The notes beneath the pieces are model-generated. The model did no database searches. It saw only the letters and a list, made by a program, of their open reading frames with translations, and had not been told where the DNA came from. Of a DNA stretch of 64,000 nucleotides, positions 44,233 to 55,005 are shown piece after piece. The translations under genes were made by a program, and so were the position numbers. Within the stretch, counting starts at the first letter, position 1. Each line of letters starts with the position of its first letter. The stretch covers positions 93,126,972-93,190,971 of the forward strand of contig OW240921.1 in NCBI GenBank assembly GCA_933207985.1, given 5' to 3'. Origin of the DNA: Pelobates cultripes. Lineage: Eukaryota > Chordata > Amphibia > Anura > Pelobatidae.

Positions 44233-44304
44233 CTCTTTCCCACTTTTTATCTTACATGAAGTGCAAATATTTCCTATGAATTTTATGTGTTTTTAGTTGT
44301 GTTG

Positions 44305-44450
44305 GGGATAATGCATTTATAAAGTGGCAGCATATCACCAGTGCTGTACAATGAGTGAACATGAAACACACCTATAGACAACAAGATGAAGGCAAGAGAC
44401 AATGAGGGCCCTGCTCAAACACATATACATATACAGTCTAAAGGAAGTGG
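44305..44450 (+). repeat. Dispersed repeat (SINE-like, family 'ATAGCGCCA')
   Basis: The diverged head ATTTATAAAGTGGCAGCATA and the tail AGGGCCCTGCTCAAACACAT with ACAGTCTA match the copies at 35274 and 53560. Confidence 0.6.
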
Positions 44451-44732
44451 GGTTGCTATAAAAATAATCTATCATTTGAAAATGCTGGCAATTAAAATTT
44501 CTTCCAAAGATACTAAACGCATTAATTTCCACTTTTCGTTGTAACCCAAAATATCTCAAATCTCCTTCAGCAATATAGATTTAATATGACACTAAACATA
44601 CCTAGTATCTTAAAAATGTACTTAGTAGTTAGATATCATACTTTGGACTGGATCTTGAGTACATATCTTTACTCCACCTCTAACTTACACCAAACCTGAT
44701 ATCCTGACGTAGACTAACTTTGACCAATTAAC

Positions 44733-45196
44733 TTAAACGGAACTATAGCGCCAGGAAAACAAAGTTGTTTTCCTGGCACTATAATTCCCTATGGTGCCTT
44801 CTCGGTCACGCGCCCCCTCCCCTCCCCCCCTGTAACTCACCTGATTCCAGCACCAATGTCCTTGAACGCTAGTTCAGGCTCCGCCTCCACTGCTTTCCTG
44901 CCGACGCCAGCCGGCAGAGGCGACCTAATGTGCATGCTTGGCAATGGCGGTGCTCGCATTAGGACCTCCTCATAGGAAAGCATTGTATAACGCCAAAAGT
45001 CACCTAACGACCCGGAAGTCCTGCTAGTGGCTGTCTGTTAGATAACCACTAGGGGTGGAGTTAACCCTCAAAGGTAATTATTGCAGTTTATTAAAAACTG
45101 CAATAATTACCGTTGTAGGGTTAAGGAACCTGGGAGACTGCACACAAACTACTTCAATGAGCTGAAGTGGTCTGGGTGCCTATGATGTCCCTTTAA
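44733..45196. mobile_element. TTAA-ended MITE resembling the T2 type
   Basis: It starts TTAAACGGAACTATAGCGCC and ends GATGTCCCTTTAA. The subterminal parts are inverted repeats within themselves (GGAAAACAAAGTTGTTTTCC; GCAGTTTATTAAAAACTGC). T2-type MITEs of Xenopus have ends resembling TTAAAGG and target TTAA. No coding sequence. Confidence 0.65.
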
Positions 45197-45480
45197 AAAT
45201 GATAGCTTCCTCTTTATTAAAAGACCCCTTCCCCTTTATTTTTCTTTCATTCTCCTCTTTCTTCCTTCCCATATTTTTCACCTTTTGGCACTTTAAAATA
45301 TAAAATATATGTTCACTCTACATAAGGAATTCAATTCATAATGTTAAAAAATGCCACAATACATTTGAATTAAAAAAGGCACATTTTTCACTATTACACG
45401 TCAAATGTATGGGTGATGAGAAATTAAGAAAGCACAAACATAAGATAATTTATCATCATTATAAAGCACCTTAATTAATT

Positions 45481-46517
45481 ACCGTATATATTCGTGCATA
45501 AGCCAACTTTTTCAGCACATTTTTTAATGCTGAAAAAGCCCCCCTCTTCTTATACTCAAGTGAGGGTCCCACTTACCTGTTCTCCGGTGCAGTCAGCCCC
45601 CCTCCACTTTTCCTACTCTTCCCTCTGGTGCACGCTCCTCTCTTTGTGGGAGGAAGTGACATGTGGCCATCACTTCCTCCCAGATGGCTGCCGAAAAGTA
45701 AGGGGCCCGGTCACGCTGAGAGCATTGCTCCTCTCTTTGTGGGAGGAAGTGACATGTGGCCATCACTTCCTCCCAGATGGCTGCCGAAAAGCAAGGGGCC
45801 CGGTCACGCTGAGAGCATTGGAAGTGGGTAAGCCCAGTGCTCTCCATCTATCACTGCTGTAGGAGTGGATGAGCAGCAGGTAGTTTGCTTATGTCCCCTT
45901 GTTTGGAAATGTATTGGAGATAGAAAGAATCTCAGACATATCAGCAGCCGTGGGCCCAATTCCCATAGCACTCGAGTTCACGTTTTCTGGAGTCCCGAGT
46001 ACTGACTATCCTTAAACCATAAATATGAAGCCAGATTGAGGCAATTATTTAACACAATATAAAATCATTAAATCCCAAAGAAACCTTTGTAATAAGGGTA
46101 GTTTGATTTGGACCATGGTACAGATAGACGCTACTCTGGAAATCAATAAAATAAGTTTCAATATTCAAAACATTCTCTTAGATTAGCACCTTTTTATATC
46201 GATAGCTATATCCTTATATGATTTAGTGGTGGCCTCCTCTGTAGGTCACATAATGTGGGTTTTACATAAAGTGCAATTGTGGGGCATGTTTTCAAGTGAA
46301 AAAATCAGGTGGAACATTTTGTTGGTTTCCATGGTTATAGCTTCACTTTCCGAACTTTGCCTTTAGAATTGCTTTTTGTACATAACCTGGCCTTTTAATG
46401 TACCTGCATTTCCCACCTTAGGCTTATACTCGAGTCAATACGTTTTCGCAGTTTTTTGTGGTAAAATTAGGTGCCTCGGCTTATATTCGGGTCGGCTTAT
46501 ACTCGAGTATATACGGT
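45481..46517. mobile_element. DNA transposon-like element with ACCGTATATA ends
   Basis: The ends ACCGTATATATTCGTGCATA and CTCGAGTATATACGGT are inverted repeats. The motif GCTTATACTCGAGT recurs inside (46433, 46495). Non-autonomous repeats with these ends are common in vertebrate genomes. No matching flanking duplication was found and there is no ORF with a domain. Confidence 0.6.
45635..45820. repeat. Near-perfect 92-bp tandem duplication
   Basis: The block from CTCCTCTCTTTGTGGGAGGA to CACGCTGAGAGCATTG occurs twice in tandem with one or two changes (AAGTAAGG/AAGCAAGG). Each unit contains the palindrome GGGAGGAAGTGACATGTGG..CACTTCCTCCC. The paired open frames here are duplication artefacts. 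Confidence 0.9.
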
Positions 46518-46824
46518 AACCACTATAAATTATCGAATGATAAGACATTAAGAAATTACAAGAACTTTGTATTTATTATCATTATATAGCATTAATTATG
46601 TACATATGTGGATGTATGCATATGTATTGGTATTCATCTGAAAATGATTATAAATAAGAATTAATAATAAATATTTGTTAATTATGCACAAGTAGATAAT
46701 AATAAGGGTAATAAGCTTATATGTATTGGTACTGAAGTTAATATTCATGTTAAGCATCTAATTTGAATATGTATTGATGAACGGGGCATCTAACTTGCAT
46801 ACTTTGAATTTGCAAAAGGTATTG

Positions 46825-46890
46825 TATTATTATTATTTATAAAGTGCCAACAAATTCCGCAGCATTGTACAATGTACTGGCACCGGGTTC
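46825..46890 (+). repeat. Dispersed repeat fragment (family 'ATAGCGCCA')
   Basis: TATTATTATTTATAAAGTGC followed by CAACAAATTCCGCAGCATTG and TACAATG matches the head of the repeats at 35274 and 53560. The tail is missing. Confidence 0.6.
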
Positions 46891-47784
46891 AGTTAATTTA
46901 ATCGATTAAATACCAATTATAACTGATATTTAAAGAATAAGCAGAAGGGAGCAAAATGTTTTTTTTATATATTTTTTTTTAGCTTTTTTGTGTTTGCTCT
47001 CCATTGTGACATTTTTTCTAATGGAGTTTATCTACATGAATGATATTTCATGGTTAGATTGGTTGAAAAGCACAAGAAGTATAGTGAGTCTCCTAGTTGT
47101 CAACAACACCCCGGTTAACTCCCAAAAAACGTGATAAACACAAAAGGCGAAATAAAAGGTGTGATGTTCTACAATTACATGTGTGAGGATCACCAATGAG
47201 ATACGGAGCCTCTATAACTCTATCCTCACTCTATTTGGGACATCCTTATCCAGAACTCACTCCTTTATTACCCCTTGGGATCCGGAACCTTGGTGCATTC
47301 AGGAGCTGACTCAGAACATATTCGAGTCTCTTTGTGGCAGGTCTTTTGACCTATTGATGTGCCTTTCTGGCCACTGTTAGGGGCGGACCACTTCTGAGTG
47401 CATTAATCACCTTATCGTTTATCATTATAACCAACAGTTTTACACTATGTTTTGATGTTTATGTTTTTAAGTGATTAAAAGCTGGAATATCATTTCCAAA
47501 CTGGAATACTACCAGTATATTTTACCAGTATATTTTGGGAGACCGATAACCAGTGTATGTATATTATCTCATTTGTGATCCTCATACCTGTAATAGTAGC
47601 ACACCACACCATTTCTTTTGCCTTTTAGATTGGCTGAAAGTTAAGTGTGAAAAAAGTATAGAAGCTCAAGAGTTTTTTCCATGTAGAAGTGGTATGACAG
47701 CAAATGGAGGTTACGGTGGGACTAGAGGAGGTGAGACCCCCCCAGAAGGGGAGATAACACATTTTGGCTTTGAAGCTTGTTCAA

Positions 47785-48430
47785 GCCATAATTTTGATAT
47801 TTATTGTTTGGACTCCAGGGGGTTGAACTCTCCACAGAAGAAAACATACCTATATGAGAACATTGGTACAGGGACACATAGATGTATGCTTTGTTCAGGA
47901 GACACATTGGGACTGTAGAGGGAGAATCTCTGTGGAAGTATAAAAAAATATCCTATTAAGTTTTATTTTAATTTAAATCATAGGAATAAAAGAGTAGTGA
48001 TCTTGGTCTCAGATCGAATCAAACTTGAGCATATATACCATGAAACAGATGAGAAAGACAGATATGTTATTGTTAACTGTAAACTTAACGATATAGAATG
48101 TATCCTGGTAAATGATTATGCCCCCAATAAATACCTGATTATATTTTTCTAATATTCTAATGGATAAATGGGCCACTCTAAATAAAGGTATATTACTACT
48201 GGGTGGTGATTGGAATGGCTTTATAGAAGTGGGATTAGAGAAGAGTGTATCTAAATATTGATCTTATATTGAAAATAAAAGCACAGCAACTTTCTAACTG
48301 TATAGTAAAAATAACTTAGATGATGTATGGAAAACATTGCACCCCTCCAAAAAACATTATACGGTACCTACTGTTCAGAAATGTTTCCGTCATATTCAGT
48401 TAGAGAACTAATAGTGCTACTACTTCTAAA
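47785..48430 (+). pseudogene. Decayed LINE endonuclease remnant (L1/Tx1-like)
   Basis: From 47800 the frame reads YCLDSRGLNSPQKKTYLY, the usual first motif of L1-group endonucleases (N..GLNSP.KR). Further pieces in shifting frames read DRYVIVNCKLNDIECILVN, YAPNK and a GGDWN-like block (near 48200). Several stops and frameshifts are present and no RT follows. It is an old, 5' or internal fragment, unrelated in sequence detail to the young L1 at 959-8065. Confidence 0.6.
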
Positions 48431-49090
48431 TTTCAGGAGACATGGATGCCCTGGTCAGTAGTTCAAAAGACAGAATGATCCTTGTTTATAAACATACAAA
48501 ATACAATATATGTAACCCCTTCCTTTTTGGTCTAAATCTAACCAAACATTACGTTTGCTTATTTAAATTAAAGTTAGTTATTTCTACATGGGGGTTTTAA
48601 ATGAATGTATGAATTAACGTATCTATAGAGGTGGAGTATCTATAAGGTATTAGCTTGTGTGATAGAATGAGTAAAGATCCAACATAAGGACTCATTATTT
48701 ATACATTATTTACATATACTAATTGATGTCAACTAAGCTCCTATAAAACGGAATTTTGAGACAATCAAAACATGTACAATTAATGTAATTTAGTGTTTTC
48801 TATGTAGTCTTGCTAATAGAAAATTGTAATGTAATGAAGTTAAAATTTTTTGATATTTATTGTTTTATCATTCTGAAATAAGGTCGGAGAAATGCTGTAC
48901 TGTTTAAAGAAAATATAATAAATAGAATTTGATACAAAAACATCTTCCAGTTGTTGGTAAAACCAGTTTATTGCTGATATTCAGTCAATTCACATGCAGT
49001 CAGCTATATGAAAAATGTAAATTCCTATAAATCAGATATTTTTTGGCTTATTTTATTATCAGGCAACAGATTCAAATAAATTCCAAATTT
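48431..49090. other. AT-rich region without recognised genes
   Basis: No coding or repeat signal beyond A/T richness. A short TA run at 49097-49122 leads into the palindromic repeat. Confidence 0.35.
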
Positions 49091-49097
49091 TGAGTGG

Positions 49098-49117
<20 letters not shown>

Positions 49118-49128
<11 letters not shown>

Positions 49129-49312
49129 GAAAAAATACCAGCACTCTGGGCTTTTCCAAATGTTGTTCTTTATTTTTCTGTCAATCCAGAGGGTCAACAT
49201 TTCAGCTCCCGTTCAGAGCTTTCATCAGGAACGAGAGCTGAAACGTTGAACCTCTGGATTGACAGAAAAATAAAGAACAACATTTGGAAAAGCCCAGAGT
49301 GCCGGTATTTTT
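49118..49312 (-). ncRNA. Palindromic repeat with hammerhead-ribozyme-like core
   Basis: Two ~85-base arms (AGCACTCTGGGCTTTTCCAA ... and its complement ... AGCCCAGAGTGC) form an inverted repeat. On the minus strand the centre reads CTGATGA (plus 49222-49228), then stem II AGCTC/GAGCT with loop TGAACGG (49204-49220), then GAAA (49200-49203) and TGTT. That is the ordered catalytic core of a hammerhead: CUGAUGA, helix II, GAAA, short helix III. The other arm has the more usual GAAACGTT. Hammerheads with minimal stem III are known from Penelope-like elements. Activity is unproven, and stem I would need a large internal loop. Confidence 0.6.
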
Positions 49313-49597
49313 TCAATTTTTTATACTATTATTGTGACTTGGCACCAGGGTACAGCATTTTGACAGTTGGAGTGCAGGAGATCTATTTTTTCATTATATA
49401 TATATACAGATAAATATCTTGTCCAGATGCAGCATAGCACCTTCATTGTTCATTGACATCACAAGTTAAGTCTGGTTGACATCATGCAAAGCTGCAGTAA
49501 TCTGACATTTCTCCCTAGTTCCTCTAACAAGGGCATTTCCTTGCTGAGCTTTTTTTCCTATTTGTCTTGGTTTTGGTGAATTATTTAACAACCAATA

Positions 49598-49727
49598 ATG
49601 ACGAAGGGCAAGAACAAAAAGGGAAAGAAGGAAAAGACTAATAATCCAAAGAAACAGCAAACAAAAGGGAAACTACCGTGCAGAAATGCAAAGAGTAGAA
49701 AGCAAACGGGAAATAAGAACCTCAAAG
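49598..49727 (+). pseudogene. Kinase pseudogene exon 1 (start codon, basic N-terminus)
   Basis: ATG at 49598 follows ACCAATA. The frame MTKGKNKKGKKEKTNNPKKQ continues to LK plus one base (phase 1) before donor GTGAG at 49728. It joins the next block as GAT (Asp), which supports the pairing. The Lys-rich start could be a nuclear or membrane-targeting segment. Confidence 0.75.
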
Positions 49728-50780
49728 GTGAGAATCTATAGATTGGAAGAAGGGACGATATAGATGTAGGTGTCTCTATTGGTGATATAAAGGGAAAGTA
49801 ATAAAGAAATAATCATATTATATTTTATATAGTGAATACTGTCATCTAAAACAATTTAACAAAGTATTGGTCCATCCCAATGCAAACTACATAAAGCGAT
49901 AGCCATGTACTGCCACATATCCTGCAGTGACACATTCCAGCAGAATGTAAGCTCTTAGGATTAGGGCCTTACTGTCCTGTAGCTCCAGTATCTATTAGAT
50001 TGTAAGGTTATATGATTTACAGCATCACTGGGTGTGTTAGAGCATAGAGTAATAAATAGTGTAGTTATAGTGTAGGGCACGTGCAATAAATAAAAATATT
50101 GCACACTGACACTATCCATGAATTTGATTTCCCGGTGTAAAATACAGCAATTGAGCAGATAGTAATAGTTTAATATTACATACACGCTGCCCTTGCTCCG
50201 TATTAGCTAATAGTGCATTAAACAGAGCCACCCCCCACTTCACACTCTGCCTCTACCATGGAGGGCTCCCTCTCCGCCAGAGGCTTGCCATATTCACAAT
50301 GCCACAATCACTGGCTGAATGCCCAGATCACAGGATAGTTAAGATAAAATACGCAATGCACTGATTTACAGTCTTTAGTCAATTTTGGTGTTGACTTGGT
50401 GCCTTAGCACTGGGTCACTCACATGTACTCTCATAATTCTATATACATTGTGTACACTCCACACAGTCCTCACAGTGAATTGGTTTTGACCATCACGTCC
50501 ATTGAATAGTTTGCCCCTTACACATTTTATGGTCCTTGAGAGGGGTTTATCAAAGAGCTGTGCTCTAAAAGTGGTGCAAAATTGTAAAACTGGACGAGTC
50601 ACCGATGGCATGTGCCTGGTTGTTCTTCTGGTTTCTATGGTGACTGTCCCACTTTTAGTACCTTAGGCCACTTTTGGAGCAATATAATCATATATACTGA
50701 GCTGAAATACATTATTCAGGATATATCAAAGAATCTTTATATACGTTTGTTAAAATGTCCATATTTTCCCCCTACAATAG

Positions 50781-50863
50781 ATGGAAATAAAGAGAAACAG
50801 CCTGCTCTTTCATTAGACAGGTTTACCTTCCATCAGCTCCTTGGAGAAGGCAATTACGGAAAG
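50781..50863 (+). pseudogene. Kinase pseudogene exon 2 (glycine-rich loop)
   Basis: It starts after CCCCCTACAATAG and ends before GTATGT. The frame reads GNKEKQPALSLDRFTFHQLL then GEGNYGK, the nucleotide-binding loop. It ends in phase 0. Confidence 0.85.
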
Positions 50864-51769
50864 GTATGTAGTATTTAAACTGAAAATATGATTTCTCTCT
50901 CTCTCTACAGGTCCCCAGACTCCAACCTGTAACATATTCAAACGTCTACTTTGTCCCCCTCTAGTGTAAACTTTTTCTTTTAGCTTTGTTCCCTCTCTCA
51001 CAGTAATATTTCAGAATGCTTTCAGCAACATAATATTTATGGCATATATAAAAATTGATATTTCTAGTTGATCCATCAATTAATCAATTAATTAATTAAT
51101 AGCTACAGAGGAGATTTTTCAAAATGCAAATATATGCTAGTTTTTTAGGGCAAAATACTAAATAAGAACAATCACATGGAAACCAATAGGATATTTATCA
51201 ACAATAAGTACTTTACACATGGAACTGCGTCTGTTTTGTGTTGTTAAATCGTCCCCATAATATTTCTAAGGAAATAAAAAAAAAAAAAGCAAAAATGATT
51301 TAGCCAAAGTCAATAAATAGTTTTAAAAAATGAATAGACGTAAAAGCTATTAAAGCTATACGGCAGGTATGACTGGATTTATTTTGAATGACGGACTGAA
51401 TAATGTAGGAGGGCCTAGGCACTTCTGTCTGTGGTCAATCCACATTCATATCAACTGTTTGGGGTACACTATGTAGCTAATAATTAATCATACAAGTGAA
51501 GTCTGTTACTAAATGAAATGATTGCCAAACTAGCTACAATGGGAGTTTTAGTTATACAACGTTCCCAACCCAGCTTTCATGGATGATGAATTAAAGATCA
51601 GAGTCTATATATCACATACTGATAATATCCAGATAGAAGTTATTGTATTTTATAAATAATAATCTACCTTTCATCATAAAGATCCTCTGAAATGTTACTT
51701 TTTGCTAAGTATAATTGAAATAAGTTGCCCAGTAATCTTCAGTCCTAATCTCCTCTGTGTCTTCTCCAG

Positions 51770-51940
51770 GTGATGTTGGCAACAGATAATGTCACTAAGC
51801 AGAGTGTGGCAGTGAAGATTCTTAAAAAGAATATGCTGCTAGATGATGATATGGACAACACTCTACTAGAACGCTGAGTGTTGGAAGTTGCAACTGGATG
51901 CCGCTTCCTTACCAACCTATACGCCACTTTTCAGACAGAG
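51770..51940 (+). pseudogene. Kinase pseudogene exon 3 (VAVK lysine, helix C) with stop
   Basis: It starts after TGTCTTCTCCAG and ends before GTAAGA. VMLATDNVTKQSVAVKIL holds the catalytic lysine, and LLER then TGA (51875-51877) interrupts helix C where PKCs have an Arg codon. A CGA-to-TGA change would explain it. VLEVATGCRFLTNLYATFQT follows in the same frame. Confidence 0.87.
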
Positions 51941-52056
51941 GTAAGAAAACAACATCTAATGTCTAGCCATCCACCCTTTAATCACAAGAAAGATACAACA
52001 CGTATGATTTTATGTAGACTCTTCGTTTAACTAGTTTGATCGCTCTTTGCAAACAG

Positions 52057-52148
52057 AAGCGTCTGTTCTTTGTCATGGAATACTTGAACGGAGGACATCT
52101 GGAACAAATCATGGAAAGGCATGGGAAACTGGACAGAGACGCAGTGAG
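52057..52148 (+). pseudogene. Kinase pseudogene exon 4 (hinge)
   Basis: It starts after TTTGCAAACAG and ends before GTAATG in phase 2. The frame KRLFFVMEYLNGGHLEQIME then RHGKLDRDAVR is typical of the AGC hinge and helix D. Confidence 0.87.
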
Positions 52149-52957
52149 GTAATGCTTGAAGGGGGATACATGAAAGTAAAAGAGTAATACAGGGAAATAT
52201 GGGAAGCAGTAGTTTCTCCTAGTGAGAATAGGTTGGCAATTTACAGTTTAAAATATTTTTTTGTTGTTGTTTAGTATTTGTGAAAGAAAGTTCTTTTCTG
52301 AAGACTTTTTCTGTGCCATCAGAGACACCCTTTACTTTAGAGTACCCAAGTAGTGTCCTCAATGTCTGGTTCTGGTGGTTAAGAATATGATTATATCACT
52401 CTTTCCTCCACTACTCCAGACATTTGTTTTAATGCCATTTATTGTAGTGATTTTGCCCTATGTGGCTGAGTCTTGCTATGCCTGCTACCTCCACAAACGC
52501 AGTTAGTATAAGCTGACAGGGCAATGTGTTTTCCTCACACTGAATAATGGTCACTCATACTACAGACTGGATGTATGGGAAAACCTGCTTCTTCTCATTG
52601 TGGGTGCGGCTAATGGGAGGTCAACTAATCACTGACTTTTTCCTTTCATTTTTAGAAAAATCACCTTTTTGCTACTTAAAACCACTCGTGCTTCCCATCA
52701 TTAATTAATACAAGATAGCAAAAAGAAATCGATTATATTCAGTCATTATAAAACTAAGCTCTTTTAGTTACTATTGCTTTAATCCAGATTTATAATCATC
52801 TAATTTTGGCAACTCAGAATTGGCATTGCAAAAATTGTGCAACCATTAGGCCGGCAATATTGTAGCCATCTTTTCACTGCAGCATTGTGATTGGCACATT
52901 TTTTAATGCTTTAAAATGAAATGTGGCTAATAGATCATTCATGTTTCTTTCTATCAG

Positions 52958-53020
52958 GTTAATTGCCGCTGAACTTGTGTGTGGGCTGCAATACCTACAC
53001 AGGAATTGAATAATCCATAG
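52958..53020 (+). pseudogene. Kinase pseudogene exon 5 (helix E) with stop
   Basis: It starts after TTTCTTTCTATCAG and ends before GTAATC. LIAAELVCGLQYLHRN is followed by TGA (53007-53009) in place of the usual Gly of GIIHRD, then IIH. A one-base GGA-to-TGA change would explain it. Confidence 0.85.
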
Positions 53021-53164
53021 GTAATCTATTGTATTTATTCAATATGTATTATATTTTCTCTGTAATCTGGATGATAACATTTTCACCTTTCTATTTAATG
53101 TTTGTGTAATTATTTCTCAATCTTGATGCTTTATAACTCATTGTAAGGTCTTCTTTCTTTACAG

Positions 53165-53300
53165 AGACATTAAGCCGGAGAACGTTTTATTATACAGATC
53201 AGATCACGTGAAAATAGCGGGTTTTGGTCTGGCAATAGAAAATGTGTTTGACTACACTGACATATTCGGTGCCGGCACAATGGGATACATGGCTCCAGAG
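53165..53300 (+). pseudogene. Kinase pseudogene exon 6 (catalytic and activation loops)
   Basis: It starts after TCTTTACAG and ends before GTAAGG, phase 0. RDIKPENVLLYRSDHVKIA keeps the catalytic Asp and Asn. The metal-binding Asp of DFG is replaced (AGFGLA). GTMGYMAPE closes the activation segment. Confidence 0.87.
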
Positions 53301-53559
53301 GTAAGGGATAAACTGTAAATGATGTAAAATGTTAATTCGAAACATAACTAATAAAGCCAGTGGGAAAACAAATACTTTGTAAAGTCCTTGACTTTAAAAA
53401 CAAACAAAACCTGAATGGCTACAACAGCTACTCTCGGCACCATTAGATGCCATCTTAACTGCTATGCCAACAGCATGGTGGAAACAATTAGAAAGCTCAA
53501 ATTAATGCAAAGCTAAATTGGGTTTTCATCTAACCATTTGCTAAGTATTTGGCTAACAA

Positions 53560-53705
53560 GACATTATGATAAAGCTCCAACAAATTCTGTAGCGCTGTAC
53601 AATAGGTGGACTAACAGACATGTATTTGCTAAAAGACGAGTTGGACGCAGAGGAACAGAGGGTGTTTAGGGCCCTGCTCAAACAACCTTACATTCTATCT
53701 AGAGG
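53560..53705 (+). repeat. Dispersed repeat (SINE-like, family 'ATAGCGCCA') in kinase intron 6
   Basis: The head ATGATAAAGCTCCAACAAAT with TCTGTAGCGCTGTACAATAG and the tail GGGCCCTGCTCAAACAACCT with TACATTCTAT match the other copies in the window. Confidence 0.7.
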
Positions 53706-53789
53706 GAGGGAAATTAAATTGTATTTTCTTTAAAGTGACACTAAATATAACAATAAAAAGCCAGTGTATATCTATAAGTGACAGCAAAA

Positions 53790-55005
53790 GCCTTTTTGTT
53801 TTTCAAATCAATGATACAAAATTAACTCTGATTTTGCCAAAAACCAAAAAGGCATCCAAATAACAAAGGAACCAATAATTTTTCCAGTGATCATCAATCC
53901 AATGTATTGGGTAACAGAACACAATAGGGGAAATATTTCAACCCATGTAGGGGTCTCTCTCAACTCTAAGTGAATCAATACAATAGTTGTGCAATGAATA
54001 GGTGTATCAGCGATTAACATAGGAAAGAGAGTACGCCCAATAGCCATGAATATTTACATTTGCTATGTAACAAGTACCACATGTTTAATGGCCACAATAT
54101 AATAAAGTATGAGCAAAAAGTGTGAAAGTGCAATGATATGTAGTGCATAAAAATATACTATTAAGTGCACAATATAGAATATGGTAAATATGCACAATTA
54201 ATTAATCCATACACTAATTAATATGGGGATATAGTTTTATGGATTAATGTCTTGAATTTTGTACTTTTACCATTTTCAATGTTATGCATTTTATAATATA
54301 TTTTTAAGGGACACTATAGTCACCCAGACCACTTCAGCTCAATTAAGTGGTCTGGGTGCAATGTCCCTCAGGTTTTAACCCTTCAGATGCGAACATATGT
54401 TTACATTTGGGGTTAAGCCAGCCTCTAGTGGCTCTCTTCCGGACAGCCACTAGAGGCGCATCTGCGATGCTGGAGGCATATTATGCCTTCATCGCACAGT
54501 GTCCATAAGAAAACAATGAGAAATGCCGCGCATGGGCATTCGGCACCGCTGACGTCGGCGGGGGTGGAGAGGTCACCAGCGCCGAGGGAGCCCGGCGCTG
54601 GAATAAGGTAAGCTGCCCCTTCAGCACCACGGGAGGGGGACCCTGAGGGTGAGGGCACCCTCAGGGCACTATAGTGTCATGAAAACAACTGCTTTGATTT
54701 CATGACACTATAGTGATCCTTTAAGGCACTATATATTGTTACACTTCCATATTTTTGCTTTTATTATTATGGTCATTAAACATGTGGTCTCTAAAACTGT
54801 CCTACTTGTTACCTAGCAACTGTAAACATTCAGGGCTATTGCCCATATTCTTCCTGTTCCTGTGTTATTTTACTAATACACATATTTATTGCTCTATTGT
54901 ATTGATTCACTTATGGCTTGAGAGAGACCCCTACATTGTCCTTATTGTATACTGTTATCCAATAGGTTGGCATGCTGATCAATAATAAAGTGACACTACA
55001 GTAGG
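53790..55005. repeat. Inverted repeat in kinase intron 6, split by a MITE, with hammerhead-like motif
   Basis: The left segment GGGTCTCTCTCAACTCTAAG with TGAATCAATACAATAG (about 53951-53986) is the inverse of CTATTGTATTGATTCACTTA with TGGCTTGAGAGAGACCC (about 54893-54930). ACCACATGTTTAATGG (54075) likewise pairs with CATTAAACATGTGGT (54772). On the minus strand the left arm reads TTGAGAGA, then ACCC-CTACAT-GGGT, then TGAAATATT, a degenerate hammerhead order (CUGANGA, stem II, GAAA). The MITE 54304-54724 sits between the arms. Confidence 0.55.
54304..54724. mobile_element. TTAA-ended MITE (T2-like), copy in kinase intron 6
   Basis: It starts TTAAGGGACACTATAGTCAC and ends CACTATAGTGATCCTTTAA. 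Terminal hairpins (CACCCAGACCACTTCAGC/AAGTGGTCTGGGTG; CATGACACTATAGTG) are typical of this amphibian MITE type. Confidence 0.75.
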
